Shown here one piece after another: positions 26,441-34,785 of a stretch of DNA of 64,000 bases. The DNA lies in the NCBI RefSeq assembly GCF_016918735.1, contig NZ_JAFFPR010000047.1, positions 1 through 64,000 of the forward strand. Direction: 5' to 3'. The first letter of the stretch is position 1. Each line of letters begins with the position of its first letter. The position numbers and the translations under genes are program-made. A model generated the notes under the pieces. That model was given only the letters and a program-made list of their open reading frames with translations, was not told where the DNA came from and ran no database searches. This stretch comes from Leptospira abararensis (GTDB lineage Bacteria > Spirochaetota > Leptospiria > Leptospirales > Leptospiraceae).

Positions 26441-28357
26441 TGCATCGATCTCAGGATCTTTTCCGTAAAAATCGCGGAATAGGTCCATGGCACTTGCCGA
26501 CCCACCTTTTTCTAGAACTGTTTTTCTAAAATGAGCAGCATGTTCTAAGTCAAAAACACCCCGATCGACAAACGAATAGTAGGCGTTAGCTGAAAGTAAC
26601 TCGGCCCATTTGTAAGAATAGTATCCGGCTGCATACCCACCAGCAAAGATATGAGTGAATGAGTTTTGGAATTTATTGTATGCAGGTGGAAATACAACAC
26701 AGACCTCTTTTCTCACTTGATCCAAAATTTCCTGAACTCTAGATTCACTTGGTTTTTCCATATGGATTAACATATCGAACTTTGCAAATTCTAACTGTCT
26801 TACCACACCCATCGCTGACATAAAGTTTTTTGCTTTTACCATTGTTTCTATATAGGAATTTGGAATTGGTTCTTTTGTTTGGTAGTGTTTCGCAAAAAGT
26901 TCTAAGACTTTGGGTTCGTAGGCAAAGTTTTCTAAAAATTGTGATGGAAACTCGACTGCGTCCCATTCCACACCATTGACACCACTCACAAAGGCCTCCT
27001 TAACACGCGAGAGCAAGTGGTGGAGAGCGTGTCCCAATTCATGGAAAAGAGTTACAACATCACTTGGTCGAAGTAGTGAAGGTTGTGAACTTGTGGCCTT
27101 GGGAAAACTAGCAACCACAAAGGCCACTGGAAGTTCTGTTTTTCCTGTTTCGTCTTGGAAGTGGGGTTTCCAATTATGCATCCAAGCCCCCCCTTTTTTT
27201 TCCGCACGGACTTCTAAATCTAAATACAATCGAGATCTGATTTCTCCATCCACGACGAGATTATAACAAAGAACAGACGGTTCCCAAACGGGAGTATCCA
27301 CTTGTTGGAACTTGATTCCTAAAAGTTTTTCTAAGAATTGAAAGGTTCCAGAAATGACGGTTTCTTTTTCTAAATATGGGCGGTAGATTTCCTCATCATA
27401 GGAAAAAGATTCCTTTTTTAGTTTCTCAGAATAGTAAGTAAGGTCCCATGGTTCGAGATTTTCATGTCCTAATGTTTTCGCAAAAATTTTTATCTCGTTT
27501 AGCTCTCGTAAGGCGATCGGTTTGGCTTTTTGTGCTAAATGGTCTAAAAATTCGATGACTTGTTCTGGAGTGTCCGCAACCTTAGTGGCCAAACTTAAAT
27601 GAGAGAAGGTCGAAAATCCCAGAAGTTTTGCCTCCTTTTCGCGAAGTTCCAAAATTTCTTCCATTAGTTTTCCATTCTCTGGAGCTCTTGTGCAGTAACC
27701 ATCATAGAGTTTTTTTCGGATTTCTCTGTTTTCACCATAAGTCATATAAGCAATGTAAGAGGGGAAGTGGAGTGTGAATTTATAAGTTCCATCTTCTTGT
27801 TTGGCTGTGATTTTTTCGCTTTCGGGAAGGCCAACAACATCGGCTTCCGAAAGGTAAAGCGCGAAAGCATTGGTTGCATCTAAGACATTCTGGGAAAATT
27901 GATTAGAAAGATCCGATTGGCGAATCCGAATTTCTTTTAGTGCATTTTTTGTTTCCGGACTTAGGCCCACTCCGGACAAACGAAAGTCTCTGATTTCATT
28001 TTCTAAAACCTTGGTTGCCTCATGGTTTAGATTTGTTTCTGAAGATTGGATTTTTAATAGAGTGGAAAAGATTTCTTCGTTTTGGCCCAGATCTGTATAG
28101 TATTCGCTAAGTTTTGGTAAAAGCCGACTATAGATAGTTTGGCTCTCTTCATTATTTTTTACAGAATTGAGATGCGAAATTTCAGTAACAAGATCACCGA
28201 GTTCTGTTTGGATTCGTTGGTAGGGTTTTGCAAAATTTTGAAATGTGGGTTTGTCAATTTTTAATAGGGTTTGAATGAAACTTTTGTTGGACTCCATTTT
28301 TTCTAAAATGGCAGATTCTTTTTTAGGAAGATTATCAGAATGAAATTCAGGAAACAT
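26411..28357 (-). CDS. M3-family oligopeptidase (oligopeptidase A / PrlC-like)
   Basis: A zinc metallopeptidase of family M3, which in E. coli degrades short peptides and cleaved signal peptides in the cytoplasm. The 648-residue length is standard, the active site is HELGHALHHLL (HExxH) with the third ligand in the following G-x-E-W-D-A-V-E-F segment, and the GYAAGYYSYKWAELL block is typical of oligopeptidase A. There is no signal peptide. It runs alone, convergent with sco and divergent from the DCC gene. Confidence 0.93.
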   Translation of the reverse strand: MFPEFHSDNLPKKESAILEKMESNKSFIQTLLKIDKPTFQNFAKPYQRIQTELGDLVTEISHLNSVKNNEESQTIYSRLLPKLSEYYTDLGQNEEIFSTLLKIQSSETNLNHEATKVLENEIRDFRLSGVGLSPETKNALKEIRIRQSDLSNQFSQNVLDATNAFALYLSEADVVGLPESEKITAKQEDGTYKFTLHFPSYIAYMTYGENREIRKKLYDGYCTRAPENGKLMEEILELREKEAKLLGFSTFSHLSLATKVADTPEQVIEFLDHLAQKAKPIALRELNEIKIFAKTLGHENLEPWDLTYYSEKLKKESFSYDEEIYRPYLEKETVISGTFQFLEKLLGIKFQQVDTPVWEPSVLCYNLVVDGEIRSRLYLDLEVRAEKKGGAWMHNWKPHFQDETGKTELPVAFVVASFPKATSSQPSLLRPSDVVTLFHELGHALHHLLSRVKEAFVSGVNGVEWDAVEFPSQFLENFAYEPKVLELFAKHYQTKEPIPNSYIETMVKAKNFMSAMGVVRQLEFAKFDMLIHMEKPSESRVQEILDQVRKEVCVVFPPAYNKFQNSFTHIFAGGYAAGYYSYKWAELLSANAYYSFVDRGVFDLEHAAHFRKTVLEKGGSASAMDLFRDFYGKDPEIDALLRLNGIAA

Positions 28358-28424
28358 AAAGGCCTCTATAGATTTAGACTCGATTTCAAATGGTTCTCCG
28401 CCAGTTTGGGAGTAGAGGGAAAGG

Positions 28425-28829
28425 ATGCCACCGGAAAAAAGTAAAATTGTTTTCTTTGATGGGGTTTGTCATTTGTGTATGGGTTCGGTTCAGTTTCTTT
28501 TGAAACAGAATCAAAAAGGAAATTTATACTTTTCCACAATTGGATCTGAGACTTTTTTTTTACTTCTACCTAAAGATTCCTATCCTAACCTTCCCGACAG
28601 CATTCTGTATTGGAAGGAAGGGAAATTGTATTTAGAATCCGACGCCATTTTGCAGCTTACAAGAGAACTCAAATTCCCTTGGCCATGGTTTTATGGATTT
28701 TGGATTTTGCCTCGTTTCCTTCGTAATCCCATTTACAGATTCATCGCCAAACACCGTTACCAGTGGTTTGGCAAAGCAGAGTCCTGTATGGTTCCTTCAG
28801 CAGATATTAAAAAACGATTTTTAAACTAA
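28425..28829 (+). CDS. DCC-family thiol-disulfide oxidoreductase (DUF393)
   Basis: A 134-residue thioredoxin-like protein of the DCC group, recognised by the N-terminal FFDGVCHLCMGSVQFLL with a CxxC redox pair (about residues 14-17), the conserved YPNLPDSILYW and the C-terminal RFLRNPIYRFIAKHRY block. No signal peptide. Substrate unknown for the family. The stop overlaps the convergent ArnT-like gene by 4 bp. Confidence 0.88.
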   Translation: MPPEKSKIVFFDGVCHLCMGSVQFLLKQNQKGNLYFSTIGSETFFLLLPKDSYPNLPDSILYWKEGKLYLESDAILQLTRELKFPWPWFYGFWILPRFLRNPIYRFIAKHRYQWFGKAESCMVPSADIKKRFLN

Positions 28830-30298
28830 AGATCTCTTGTTTTTACGAGTCTTAAACTTAACTTTTTGTTTCTGTCATAAGCATAAATGAATAGTGGTTT
28901 CCCTATTCCCTCCCAATTGAGTCCAAGTCCTTTCCAAATTTGGTAATCGGATTCAGCGACAAGAAAATATCCTTTCGTTGTTTTGAGATCTTCCCAAGTA
29001 ATTTCATGGATGGGTCTGTGGTAATAATAAGCGAAACTTGGAATTCCATGAGCACCAAAGGAGTATAAGGTTTCATTTTCGGGAACCAAACTTTGTACGA
29101 TAGTTGCTGCTTTTTGGGTGTCAGTTCTCATTTCAGAAAACTGAGGAAGTACAATCAAAGAAATGGTAACCATCATCACAAGTGAAACTGTGAGATAAAG
29201 TCGATACATATAAATTTGATTGTGTTTTCTTGCGAGTTGGTCTGCCAAAAGAATGGAAAGAATAGGATAAGCAGATAAAGGATAGGAAGGAAGTTTGCTT
29301 GCCAAAAATTCATAAAAGAGCCAAGAAAAACTAAGCCCTAAAAGAAGAAATCGTTTGGATGTAAAAATAAAATTACTTTTTTCCCAATGCCAAGGAAGAA
29401 GATTTCTGATCACTCCAAAACCTTCTGTTTTTAAATAGGCAATGAGTTTCCATCCGTTTTCATTTAAGAAAGAAAGATACAGTCGACTCCAGGGAAAAAG
29501 AGTCACTACAAATAACATAAGATAGGTGCCAGGTGGTCCTGATTGGCCAAATACTGGATCAGTTGCTCTGCGGAGAATATACCAATCCAACATCCATCGA
29601 ATTAGTTTTCCGTCATCTTTTTGCCAAGATAGATAACCCCAAACGAGAATTGGGAGGAGTGCTATCGGGAGCCATAAAAAGGGATTTAATTTCCACACTT
29701 GCGAACGAATTTGATTGATACTTAAAAGTAAAACACAAGTCCCTCCAAGAAAAATTAGAATTGGTGGCCCTTTTACGAGAAGCCCGAGGCTCACAGATAG
29801 CCAAAAGAAAAAAACAAATCTCTTTTTCTTAGATTGGATCCAGTGATAGAGAGAAACAAACCCACACATTCCAAAAAAAACTAAAAGAGAATCCACTAAA
29901 GCAATCTTTCCATTGAGTGGGAAATACAAAGAAAAACTAAGAATGCTAAAGGCATAGAGTGCGGTCCTTGATCCAAACATAACGTTCGTCAGATGGTATG
30001 TTAACAAACTAGTTCCTAGGATACAAAGGGCAGGGAAAAGACGTAATACCCATTCGGAAGGTCCAAAGATTTGGAAAAAAGAAGAGGTAATCCAAAAATG
30101 GAGGGGAGGTTTTCTGTGGGGAGTGGAGTAGGAAAAGTCCAAACTGAGAAAGTCCTTTGTTTCCGCCATGGACCGGGAAAATCCGGCATAGGCGGCCTCG
30201 TCTTGATCCACAAGGGGTGAAGAATTTCCATAGAATAAAAATAGGACTAGGATACAAAGTAGGATGAGGAAGGTGCGGTGGACAGATAAGAATTTCAC
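28826..30298 (-). CDS. ArnT/PMT-family membrane glycosyltransferase (GT83-like)
   Basis: A 490-residue polytopic protein of the dolichyl/undecaprenyl-phosphate sugar transferase superfamily. The first periplasmic loop has the DQDEAAYAGFSRSM motif, whose acidic residues bind metal and lipid-phosphate sugar, and YSTPHRKPPLHFW matches the ArnT H-KPPL-W block. About eleven membrane helices follow, with a small soluble C-terminal domain. ArnT enzymes add aminoarabinose to lipid A; relatives add other sugars to lipid A or proteins. The acceptor cannot be read from sequence. It is divergent from the PHP gene. Confidence 0.88.
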   Translation of the reverse strand: MKFLSVHRTFLILLCILVLFLFYGNSSPLVDQDEAAYAGFSRSMAETKDFLSLDFSYSTPHRKPPLHFWITSSFFQIFGPSEWVLRLFPALCILGTSLLTYHLTNVMFGSRTALYAFSILSFSLYFPLNGKIALVDSLLVFFGMCGFVSLYHWIQSKKKRFVFFFWLSVSLGLLVKGPPILIFLGGTCVLLLSINQIRSQVWKLNPFLWLPIALLPILVWGYLSWQKDDGKLIRWMLDWYILRRATDPVFGQSGPPGTYLMLFVVTLFPWSRLYLSFLNENGWKLIAYLKTEGFGVIRNLLPWHWEKSNFIFTSKRFLLLGLSFSWLFYEFLASKLPSYPLSAYPILSILLADQLARKHNQIYMYRLYLTVSLVMMVTISLIVLPQFSEMRTDTQKAATIVQSLVPENETLYSFGAHGIPSFAYYYHRPIHEITWEDLKTTKGYFLVAESDYQIWKGLGLNWEGIGKPLFIYAYDRNKKLSLRLVKTRDL

Positions 30299-30498
30299 AG
30301 TCTCAACGAAGGAAAACCCTGGCTACTTTGTCAAAGCAGAAATGAATTCTAGGTTTTGTATCCGTTTTGTAACAAAACTGGAATCAAATTGGAAAGAAAG
30401 ATCTATAGAGTCTTCTTATGCTTTTCAATGTTTCCGGGCCCATTGTCGACACAGATAGACAAACTACTTTGCGCCCCTCCTTATGGAGGTATAGGTAT

Positions 30499-31581
30499 GT
30501 GCTCGTTCTCCTCTCTTTACTCGGAATTTTGGCTTTTTACCAACTAGCAGTTGTTGTCTTATTGCGGAAGTCTATCGATTTACCAACATCTCCTTTCCAA
30601 GGGCCAACACTTGTGAATCCATACCAAAGTTGGAATGGCGATGGTGGGGAGAAGATATCCTTACATGCCCATTCCAATGAAGTTTGGTTTACACCAGAAC
30701 GACATACAGTAGCTGAAATCCAATCGGAATACAAACGAGAAGGTTTTTCTAATGTAGCCATTACCGATTATGGACAAATTTCAGAAACAGAAGATCCAAA
30801 TTACATTCGTGGTTCGGAATGGGGACAAAATTTAAAAAAACGTCACCTACTTGCGATCGGAATTAAAAAGTCTTTTTATGATTATTTCCCTGTTTATGCT
30901 ACCCGAGAAAACTTAAACTGGGTGATCGATCGTATGAAGAAGTTAGGTGGGTATGTAATCGTTCCCCATCCAAAACTCTTTGATTCATTTTCTAGAGAAG
31001 AGATGTCTTCTTTAGGTGGGTTTCAAGCAGTAGAAGTTTATTCTCCATTTGGTGATGATCCAAAAATTTTAGATATCTTACTTAGCCAAGGACGGAATGT
31101 CCATTGTATGGCAAGTGATGACCTACATTATTTTCCGGAAAGTTCGATCAAAACTTTTGACCAACCTTTATGGAAAGATCTCGTTCAAACTTTAGGAAAC
31201 CAAAGAGGGCGCAAGGGGGAAAGTTTTCTTCGTTACATTGTGACTGCCGAAGGTGTAAAGGATCAGAATTCTGTTTTATCTTCACTTACATCAGGATCGT
31301 TTTATTGTGTGAAAAAATTCTTTTCTGGGGCAGAGGATCCTAAGGTTCCACTGATTCAAATCACAAACAAGGGTACCATCCAGTTGAATTCGAAAGAAAG
31401 GTACTTAGAGATTCGTTTTATCGGGCAAACTGGTGAAGTCTTACAAGTAAGTCCAGATACAAACCACGCAGAGTATGTTTTTAAGGAAAAAGATTCCTAT
31501 GTGCGGTTGGAGATGATTGCCCTTACGGGTTCCATTCTCTCCAACGCAATTTATAGACAGCCGTCTAAGGAACAGTTTTAA
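30499..31581 (+). CDS. Membrane-anchored PHP-domain phosphoesterase
   Basis: A PHP-fold metal-dependent hydrolase of about 360 residues. I favour GTG at 30499 because a full GGAGG lies eight bases before it and the product then starts directly with its membrane helix (LVLLSLLGILAFYQL); an ATG at 30418 in the same frame has no comparable ribosome site. After the helix come the PHP metal motifs: LHAHSNE (motif 1), ITDY, VIVPHPKLF (the PHP itself) and SDDLHYF at the end. The catalytic part should face the periplasm. Substrate unknown; relatives cleave phosphoesters of nucleotides, sugars or polyprenyl phosphates. The 3' end overlaps the convergent gene by 17 bp. Confidence 0.8.
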   Translation: MLVLLSLLGILAFYQLAVVVLLRKSIDLPTSPFQGPTLVNPYQSWNGDGGEKISLHAHSNEVWFTPERHTVAEIQSEYKREGFSNVAITDYGQISETEDPNYIRGSEWGQNLKKRHLLAIGIKKSFYDYFPVYATRENLNWVIDRMKKLGGYVIVPHPKLFDSFSREEMSSLGGFQAVEVYSPFGDDPKILDILLSQGRNVHCMASDDLHYFPESSIKTFDQPLWKDLVQTLGNQRGRKGESFLRYIVTAEGVKDQNSVLSSLTSGSFYCVKKFFSGAEDPKVPLIQITNKGTIQLNSKERYLEIRFIGQTGEVLQVSPDTNHAEYVFKEKDSYVRLEMIALTGSILSNAIYRQPSKEQF

Positions 31582-32767
31582 ATACTAAGTTACCAGCAGC
31601 AGAATCGATAGAATCTAAAAAGGTTTTATCAGAAGCTTCATAGGTTTGCACATTGACTTGGCCACTCAAAGCTCCCGCGGGAACGTAAGTTCTCGCAAAG
31701 GCATCATCCACAGACATAAAATCAGCACCACCTTGAGTTGGGCTTGGGTATCCTATGGGAACTTGAGCCGCTAATAGTTGGTCTGTCACGTAACCGTTAA
31801 TATCGAAAATTCCATAAGACAATCGAACTCCCGGTGTCGACGGTGTTTCTGGAATGGCACAAATAGTTTCTGGTTTTGCTGCAGTTTTCGTGATAGTCGC
31901 TTTGGCGGTAGTCAAAAAAGGAGAATCGAACTTTTGCATATAAGCGAGCACATAATAAACGCTATCTCCCGCACCTTGGGTTGTCGTACATGCATTTTTT
32001 AAAGTCACCACTGAAGGGTTAAGTGCTTCTAATTTGGAAAAGTTTAATTTCACCGTAGAGCGGAAACAAAGTTGCCTTCCCGAATCGACTTCTGTTAGAA
32101 TGACTCTTCCCACTTTACTGATCCAAGCTGCATTTTCTGGACCGTTTCTCCAAGTATAAGTTTGTAGTTTGGTCCCGTAGATAGATTCATTCCCCGTATA
32201 ACTTTCTGTAATGACATCACCAACCGTAGCAAATTGAGGGTTTCCAAAATCGACCAAACGATAATAAATTAAAGCTCCATCATTTCCTAGGGTAGTGTCC
32301 GGATCATCGAAGAACAACTGTAAGGAGGGGGCAGACGCTCCTGTTTTTTTGATTTCAAAAAAATGGTTAAATGTTTTGGTTCCTGCATACGCGGTGGATG
32401 CAATCCCTGAAATGGTTTGGCTAATTTTGATGGTAAGAGTAGCGGACCCAAATCCACTCAAATTGATGTTGTTTAGTACATCATTTCTCGGTGCAGAGTT
32501 ATTGAAGTATCCCGCGTTCTTTAAAGCAAGGATAAGAGAATCGATAATCCCTGAATTTCCCCTCGCCCAAGTGGCAGACTGGCGTACAAATCCCCAGTTG
32601 TCCGCACTCGTGGCAGACCAGAGTTTTTCCGAACCGATCCCTAGCTGCAAGGCATTACTAAAGAGTTTGGATAGTTGGATCTCTTGAGCCAAACCTTTTT
32701 GTTGGTTAAAATCTGAAATGTGAAAGCTCATTCCCAAAAAAATGAATGTATAGAGAATCTTTTTCAT
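31565..32767 (-). CDS. Exported protein of unknown function, last gene of the FecR operon
   Basis: A 400-residue product with a Sec signal peptide (about 1-27, no clear lipobox) and a beta-rich mature part with many Thr/Ser/Gly residues. I do not recognise a family. Two Cys-containing stretches (QLCFRS and LKNACTT; ETICAIPE) may form disulfides. It starts 3 bp after the small lipoprotein stop, so the FecR protein, DUF4384 protein, lipoprotein and this protein form a leftward operon. A structural or surface role is a guess from the company it keeps. Confidence 0.65.
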   Translation of the reverse strand: MKKILYTFIFLGMSFHISDFNQQKGLAQEIQLSKLFSNALQLGIGSEKLWSATSADNWGFVRQSATWARGNSGIIDSLILALKNAGYFNNSAPRNDVLNNINLSGFGSATLTIKISQTISGIASTAYAGTKTFNHFFEIKKTGASAPSLQLFFDDPDTTLGNDGALIYYRLVDFGNPQFATVGDVITESYTGNESIYGTKLQTYTWRNGPENAAWISKVGRVILTEVDSGRQLCFRSTVKLNFSKLEALNPSVVTLKNACTTTQGAGDSVYYVLAYMQKFDSPFLTTAKATITKTAAKPETICAIPETPSTPGVRLSYGIFDINGYVTDQLLAAQVPIGYPSPTQGGADFMSVDDAFARTYVPAGALSGQVNVQTYEASDKTFLDSIDSAAGNLVFKTVP

Positions 32768-32770
32768 GGC

Positions 32771-32974
32771 CTACTCCGCAATTCCTTTGGGAATACAAAT
32801 GGTGAAACCGGACTTTGGACCAGAGCAACCAGCGGCTTGATTGTAAGACCAAGCGGAAAGAAGCAAAAGACCTAGTATATCCTCATCTTTTTTGTCTTCT
32901 TTTTGAAACATCGAACAAGCGGTGAGGAGACCGATTCCTAGGACTGCGATGGATTTAAGAATAAAAGTTCTCAT
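32771..32974 (-). CDS. Small lipoprotein in the FecR operon
   Basis: A 67-residue product from the ATG at 32974 (the open frame extends much further upstream but antisense-like and without signal). The signal peptide ends LLTAC, a good lipobox, followed by a lysine/aspartate-rich spacer (EDKKDED), a hydrophobic patch LLLLSAW and two Cys residues that could pair (AGCSG and TICIP). It lies between the DUF4384 gene and the exported protein gene. No family recognised; size and position suggest an accessory subunit. Confidence 0.6.
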   Translation of the reverse strand: MRTFILKSIAVLGIGLLTACSMFQKEDKKDEDILGLLLLSAWSYNQAAGCSGPKSGFTICIPKGIAE

Positions 32975-33014
32975 ACCTTTTATAACAAAAGATATGAGAT
33001 GATTTTGCAAGAAT

Positions 33015-33932
33015 TTATCGAGAAAGGATTTGGTATTCCCACTCCATGACTGGACTTTGTTCGATGGATGCCGTGAGGGTAGTTGGGTACTTAAGTCTAG
33101 CGGCTGTTTTGGTTCCCGTGACAGCAGGAGGAAGAAGTCTATAAAAAGAATCCTCCTTCTTACCTCGGAGTTGGAATTCTTTCCATTCCTCCCTGGAAAC
33201 AAAGGCACGAATCCGGTCTTTTGAAGAAGTCAGGGAGGCCTTGAAAGAAATTCGTTTATCAGGAATGGTCACTCGGTCCCCTTTGCGTACAAAGTTGTCA
33301 TTTTGTATTTGGTTTGGGAAAAGAAGGACTGGTTCCCCTTTTTGATTTTCTGGTACAAGTACTACATAAACATAATTGTCTTCTGCTGATTCAATTTCGA
33401 ACCGAATGGATTCCCCTGCCACATACGTTGGTTTTAAGGAATTGATTTTGAGTTGGGCATTCGATCCAGATCCAGTTTCCGAAAGTGCTAGGTAGATATT
33501 CTTTTTATCCAAAAATCCGAGGAAATCCGAAACCAATGTTTTGGAAAGGCTGTCGGGTAAAGAGTTTCGGTATTCTAATTTTTGGTGTAAGACATCTACA
33601 AAAGAAATGACAACTTGTCCATCTTCCGTAGATACAAGTACAAGTTTATCGGTGTTCGAAAGTTTTTGCAATTTTGCGAGAGTTTCTTGTGTTGCATTTC
33701 CTTCTTTGTCAAATTCCCAAGTTCCGGAATCTGATTCCTTCAAAGGAAGAGTGATCATTCCCCTTGAGGTGGATTGGATTTGTTCCTTGATGAAATCTCT
33801 TAGAGCAATCCCTTCTTCAGTAGCGGAAGCTGCTTCTACGGCAATTTTATATACGGGAAGTCTAGTGAGTTTGTCCGAAGAAAAAATCGAAAGGGATATG
33901 ACCGCTGATAGAATTAGAAAATGTTTCATCAT
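33015..33932 (-). CDS. Exported DUF4384-domain protein
   Basis: A 305-residue product with a short signal peptide (about 1-18). The N-terminal half has a TolB/Csg-like fold pattern (VLVSTEDGQVVISFVDV). From about residue 160 it has the DUF4384 sequence: KPTYVAGESIRFEIES.EDNYVYVV, LLFPN, and VTIPDKRISF. DUF4384 domains occur in periplasmic proteins that work with kinases, caspase-like proteases or FecR partners, and their function is not settled. The ATG overlaps the FecR gene stop (ATGA), so the two are made together. Confidence 0.75.
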   Translation of the reverse strand: MMKHFLILSAVISLSIFSSDKLTRLPVYKIAVEAASATEEGIALRDFIKEQIQSTSRGMITLPLKESDSGTWEFDKEGNATQETLAKLQKLSNTDKLVLVSTEDGQVVISFVDVLHQKLEYRNSLPDSLSKTLVSDFLGFLDKKNIYLALSETGSGSNAQLKINSLKPTYVAGESIRFEIESAEDNYVYVVLVPENQKGEPVLLFPNQIQNDNFVRKGDRVTIPDKRISFKASLTSSKDRIRAFVSREEWKEFQLRGKKEDSFYRLLPPAVTGTKTAARLKYPTTLTASIEQSPVMEWEYQILSR

Positions 33933-34663
33933 TCGTCTACCCTTCCTTGGCCTTTGTATTCATTCATAAGTTGGTCGTTCTTTTCATATTGTTCTTTGAT
34001 TCGTTGGTAGTTTTCTTCCTTGATGGCTTTGAACTCTTCGAAAATGCGCATTTTCTCTTTTACGAACTCATCTAAAATTTGTTTCTTTAGTTCTTTTCCC
34101 GAAAGAACCACTTCTTCGTTTTCTGCGACAAGGGTTTGTTTTCCTTTTTTATTTGGACTAACGGCAACGGTTCCTTCGTTTACATAAACACCAGTTTCTA
34201 CTTCGCTTAGTTCTTCATCAACCCCACCTTGATCAGGTGTGGCCGCTAAAAATTCAGTGCCTCGAACACCGGCAACAAAACTAGGATTGACTACACTGAG
34301 TTGGGTTTGGCTAGGAATTCCTGGCCCTGGCTTATGTGCTTTTACAAATAACTTTCCACCCACCAGTTTCAAAGTGGTGGATTTTGATTTTGGGTTGAGA
34401 AGGTCCTCGATTTGAATCGAGGAATACTTTGCTAAACGAACTGTTGCTTGGGTGGCTAATTGGATTTCGCAAGTTCCATCTTCTGTAGTGATGGTATCTC
34501 CCTTTTTTAGGATACTTCCTAACTTTATAGGTTCCTTCGCCTTTTTAAAACGTGGGCCCGATAGGTAGTTTGTTCCCTGGACGAAACTAACAATCCCAAC
34601 TTCATCAGCAGCTAGGGCAGTGGTTACAAGAAGAAGTAATATGGGGACGAGGGATCGAATCAT
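33929..34663 (-). CDS. Exported FecR-domain protein
   Basis: A 244-residue product starting at the ATG at 34663 with a Sec signal (cleavage near ALA-AD). The body is a FecR domain: GSILKKGDTITTEDGTCEIQLATQATVRLAKYSSIQIEDLL, then KLVGGKLFVKA, and the GVRGTEF hallmark (about 140-146) and VYVNEGTVAVS. Here it is not attached to a sigma factor or TonB receptor, so it is of the stand-alone type seen in spirochaetes and proteobacteria. The C-terminus (about 185-244) is a charged coiled coil. It is first in the leftward operon and faces the large rightward operon. Confidence 0.85.
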   Translation of the reverse strand: MIRSLVPILLLLVTTALAADEVGIVSFVQGTNYLSGPRFKKAKEPIKLGSILKKGDTITTEDGTCEIQLATQATVRLAKYSSIQIEDLLNPKSKSTTLKLVGGKLFVKAHKPGPGIPSQTQLSVVNPSFVAGVRGTEFLAATPDQGGVDEELSEVETGVYVNEGTVAVSPNKKGKQTLVAENEEVVLSGKELKKQILDEFVKEKMRIFEEFKAIKEENYQRIKEQYEKNDQLMNEYKGQGRVDE

Positions 34664-34699
34664 GCCACTTTTATATTGGAACTTTCTCCTCTTACAAGT

Positions 34700-34744
34700 A
34701 AAAAAAACTAAAAAAAAAATCAAAAAAACCCCTACAAATAGGGG
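34700..34744 (-). terminator. Minus-strand terminator-like hairpin in the fecR leader
   Basis: A 6-bp GC-rich stem CCCCTA (34729-34734) with TAGGGG (34739-34744) and a 4-nt loop is followed leftward by seven T, then GATTTTTTTTTT on the minus strand. It sits 37 bp upstream of the FecR ATG, between the two divergent operons. No minus-strand gene ends here. It may block antisense reading from the rightward operon or act as an attenuator for the FecR operon; the plus-strand side has no T tract. Confidence 0.6.
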
Positions 34745-34785
34745 AATCGAGAACCAGTTTGAAGGTTTACCACCTATCTACTGAT

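Noticed and set aside
32975..33208. Extended N-terminus of the small lipoprotein to 33208
   Set aside because: It overlaps the DUF4384 gene on the same strand and would destroy the lipoprotein signal; the ATG at 32974 is better.
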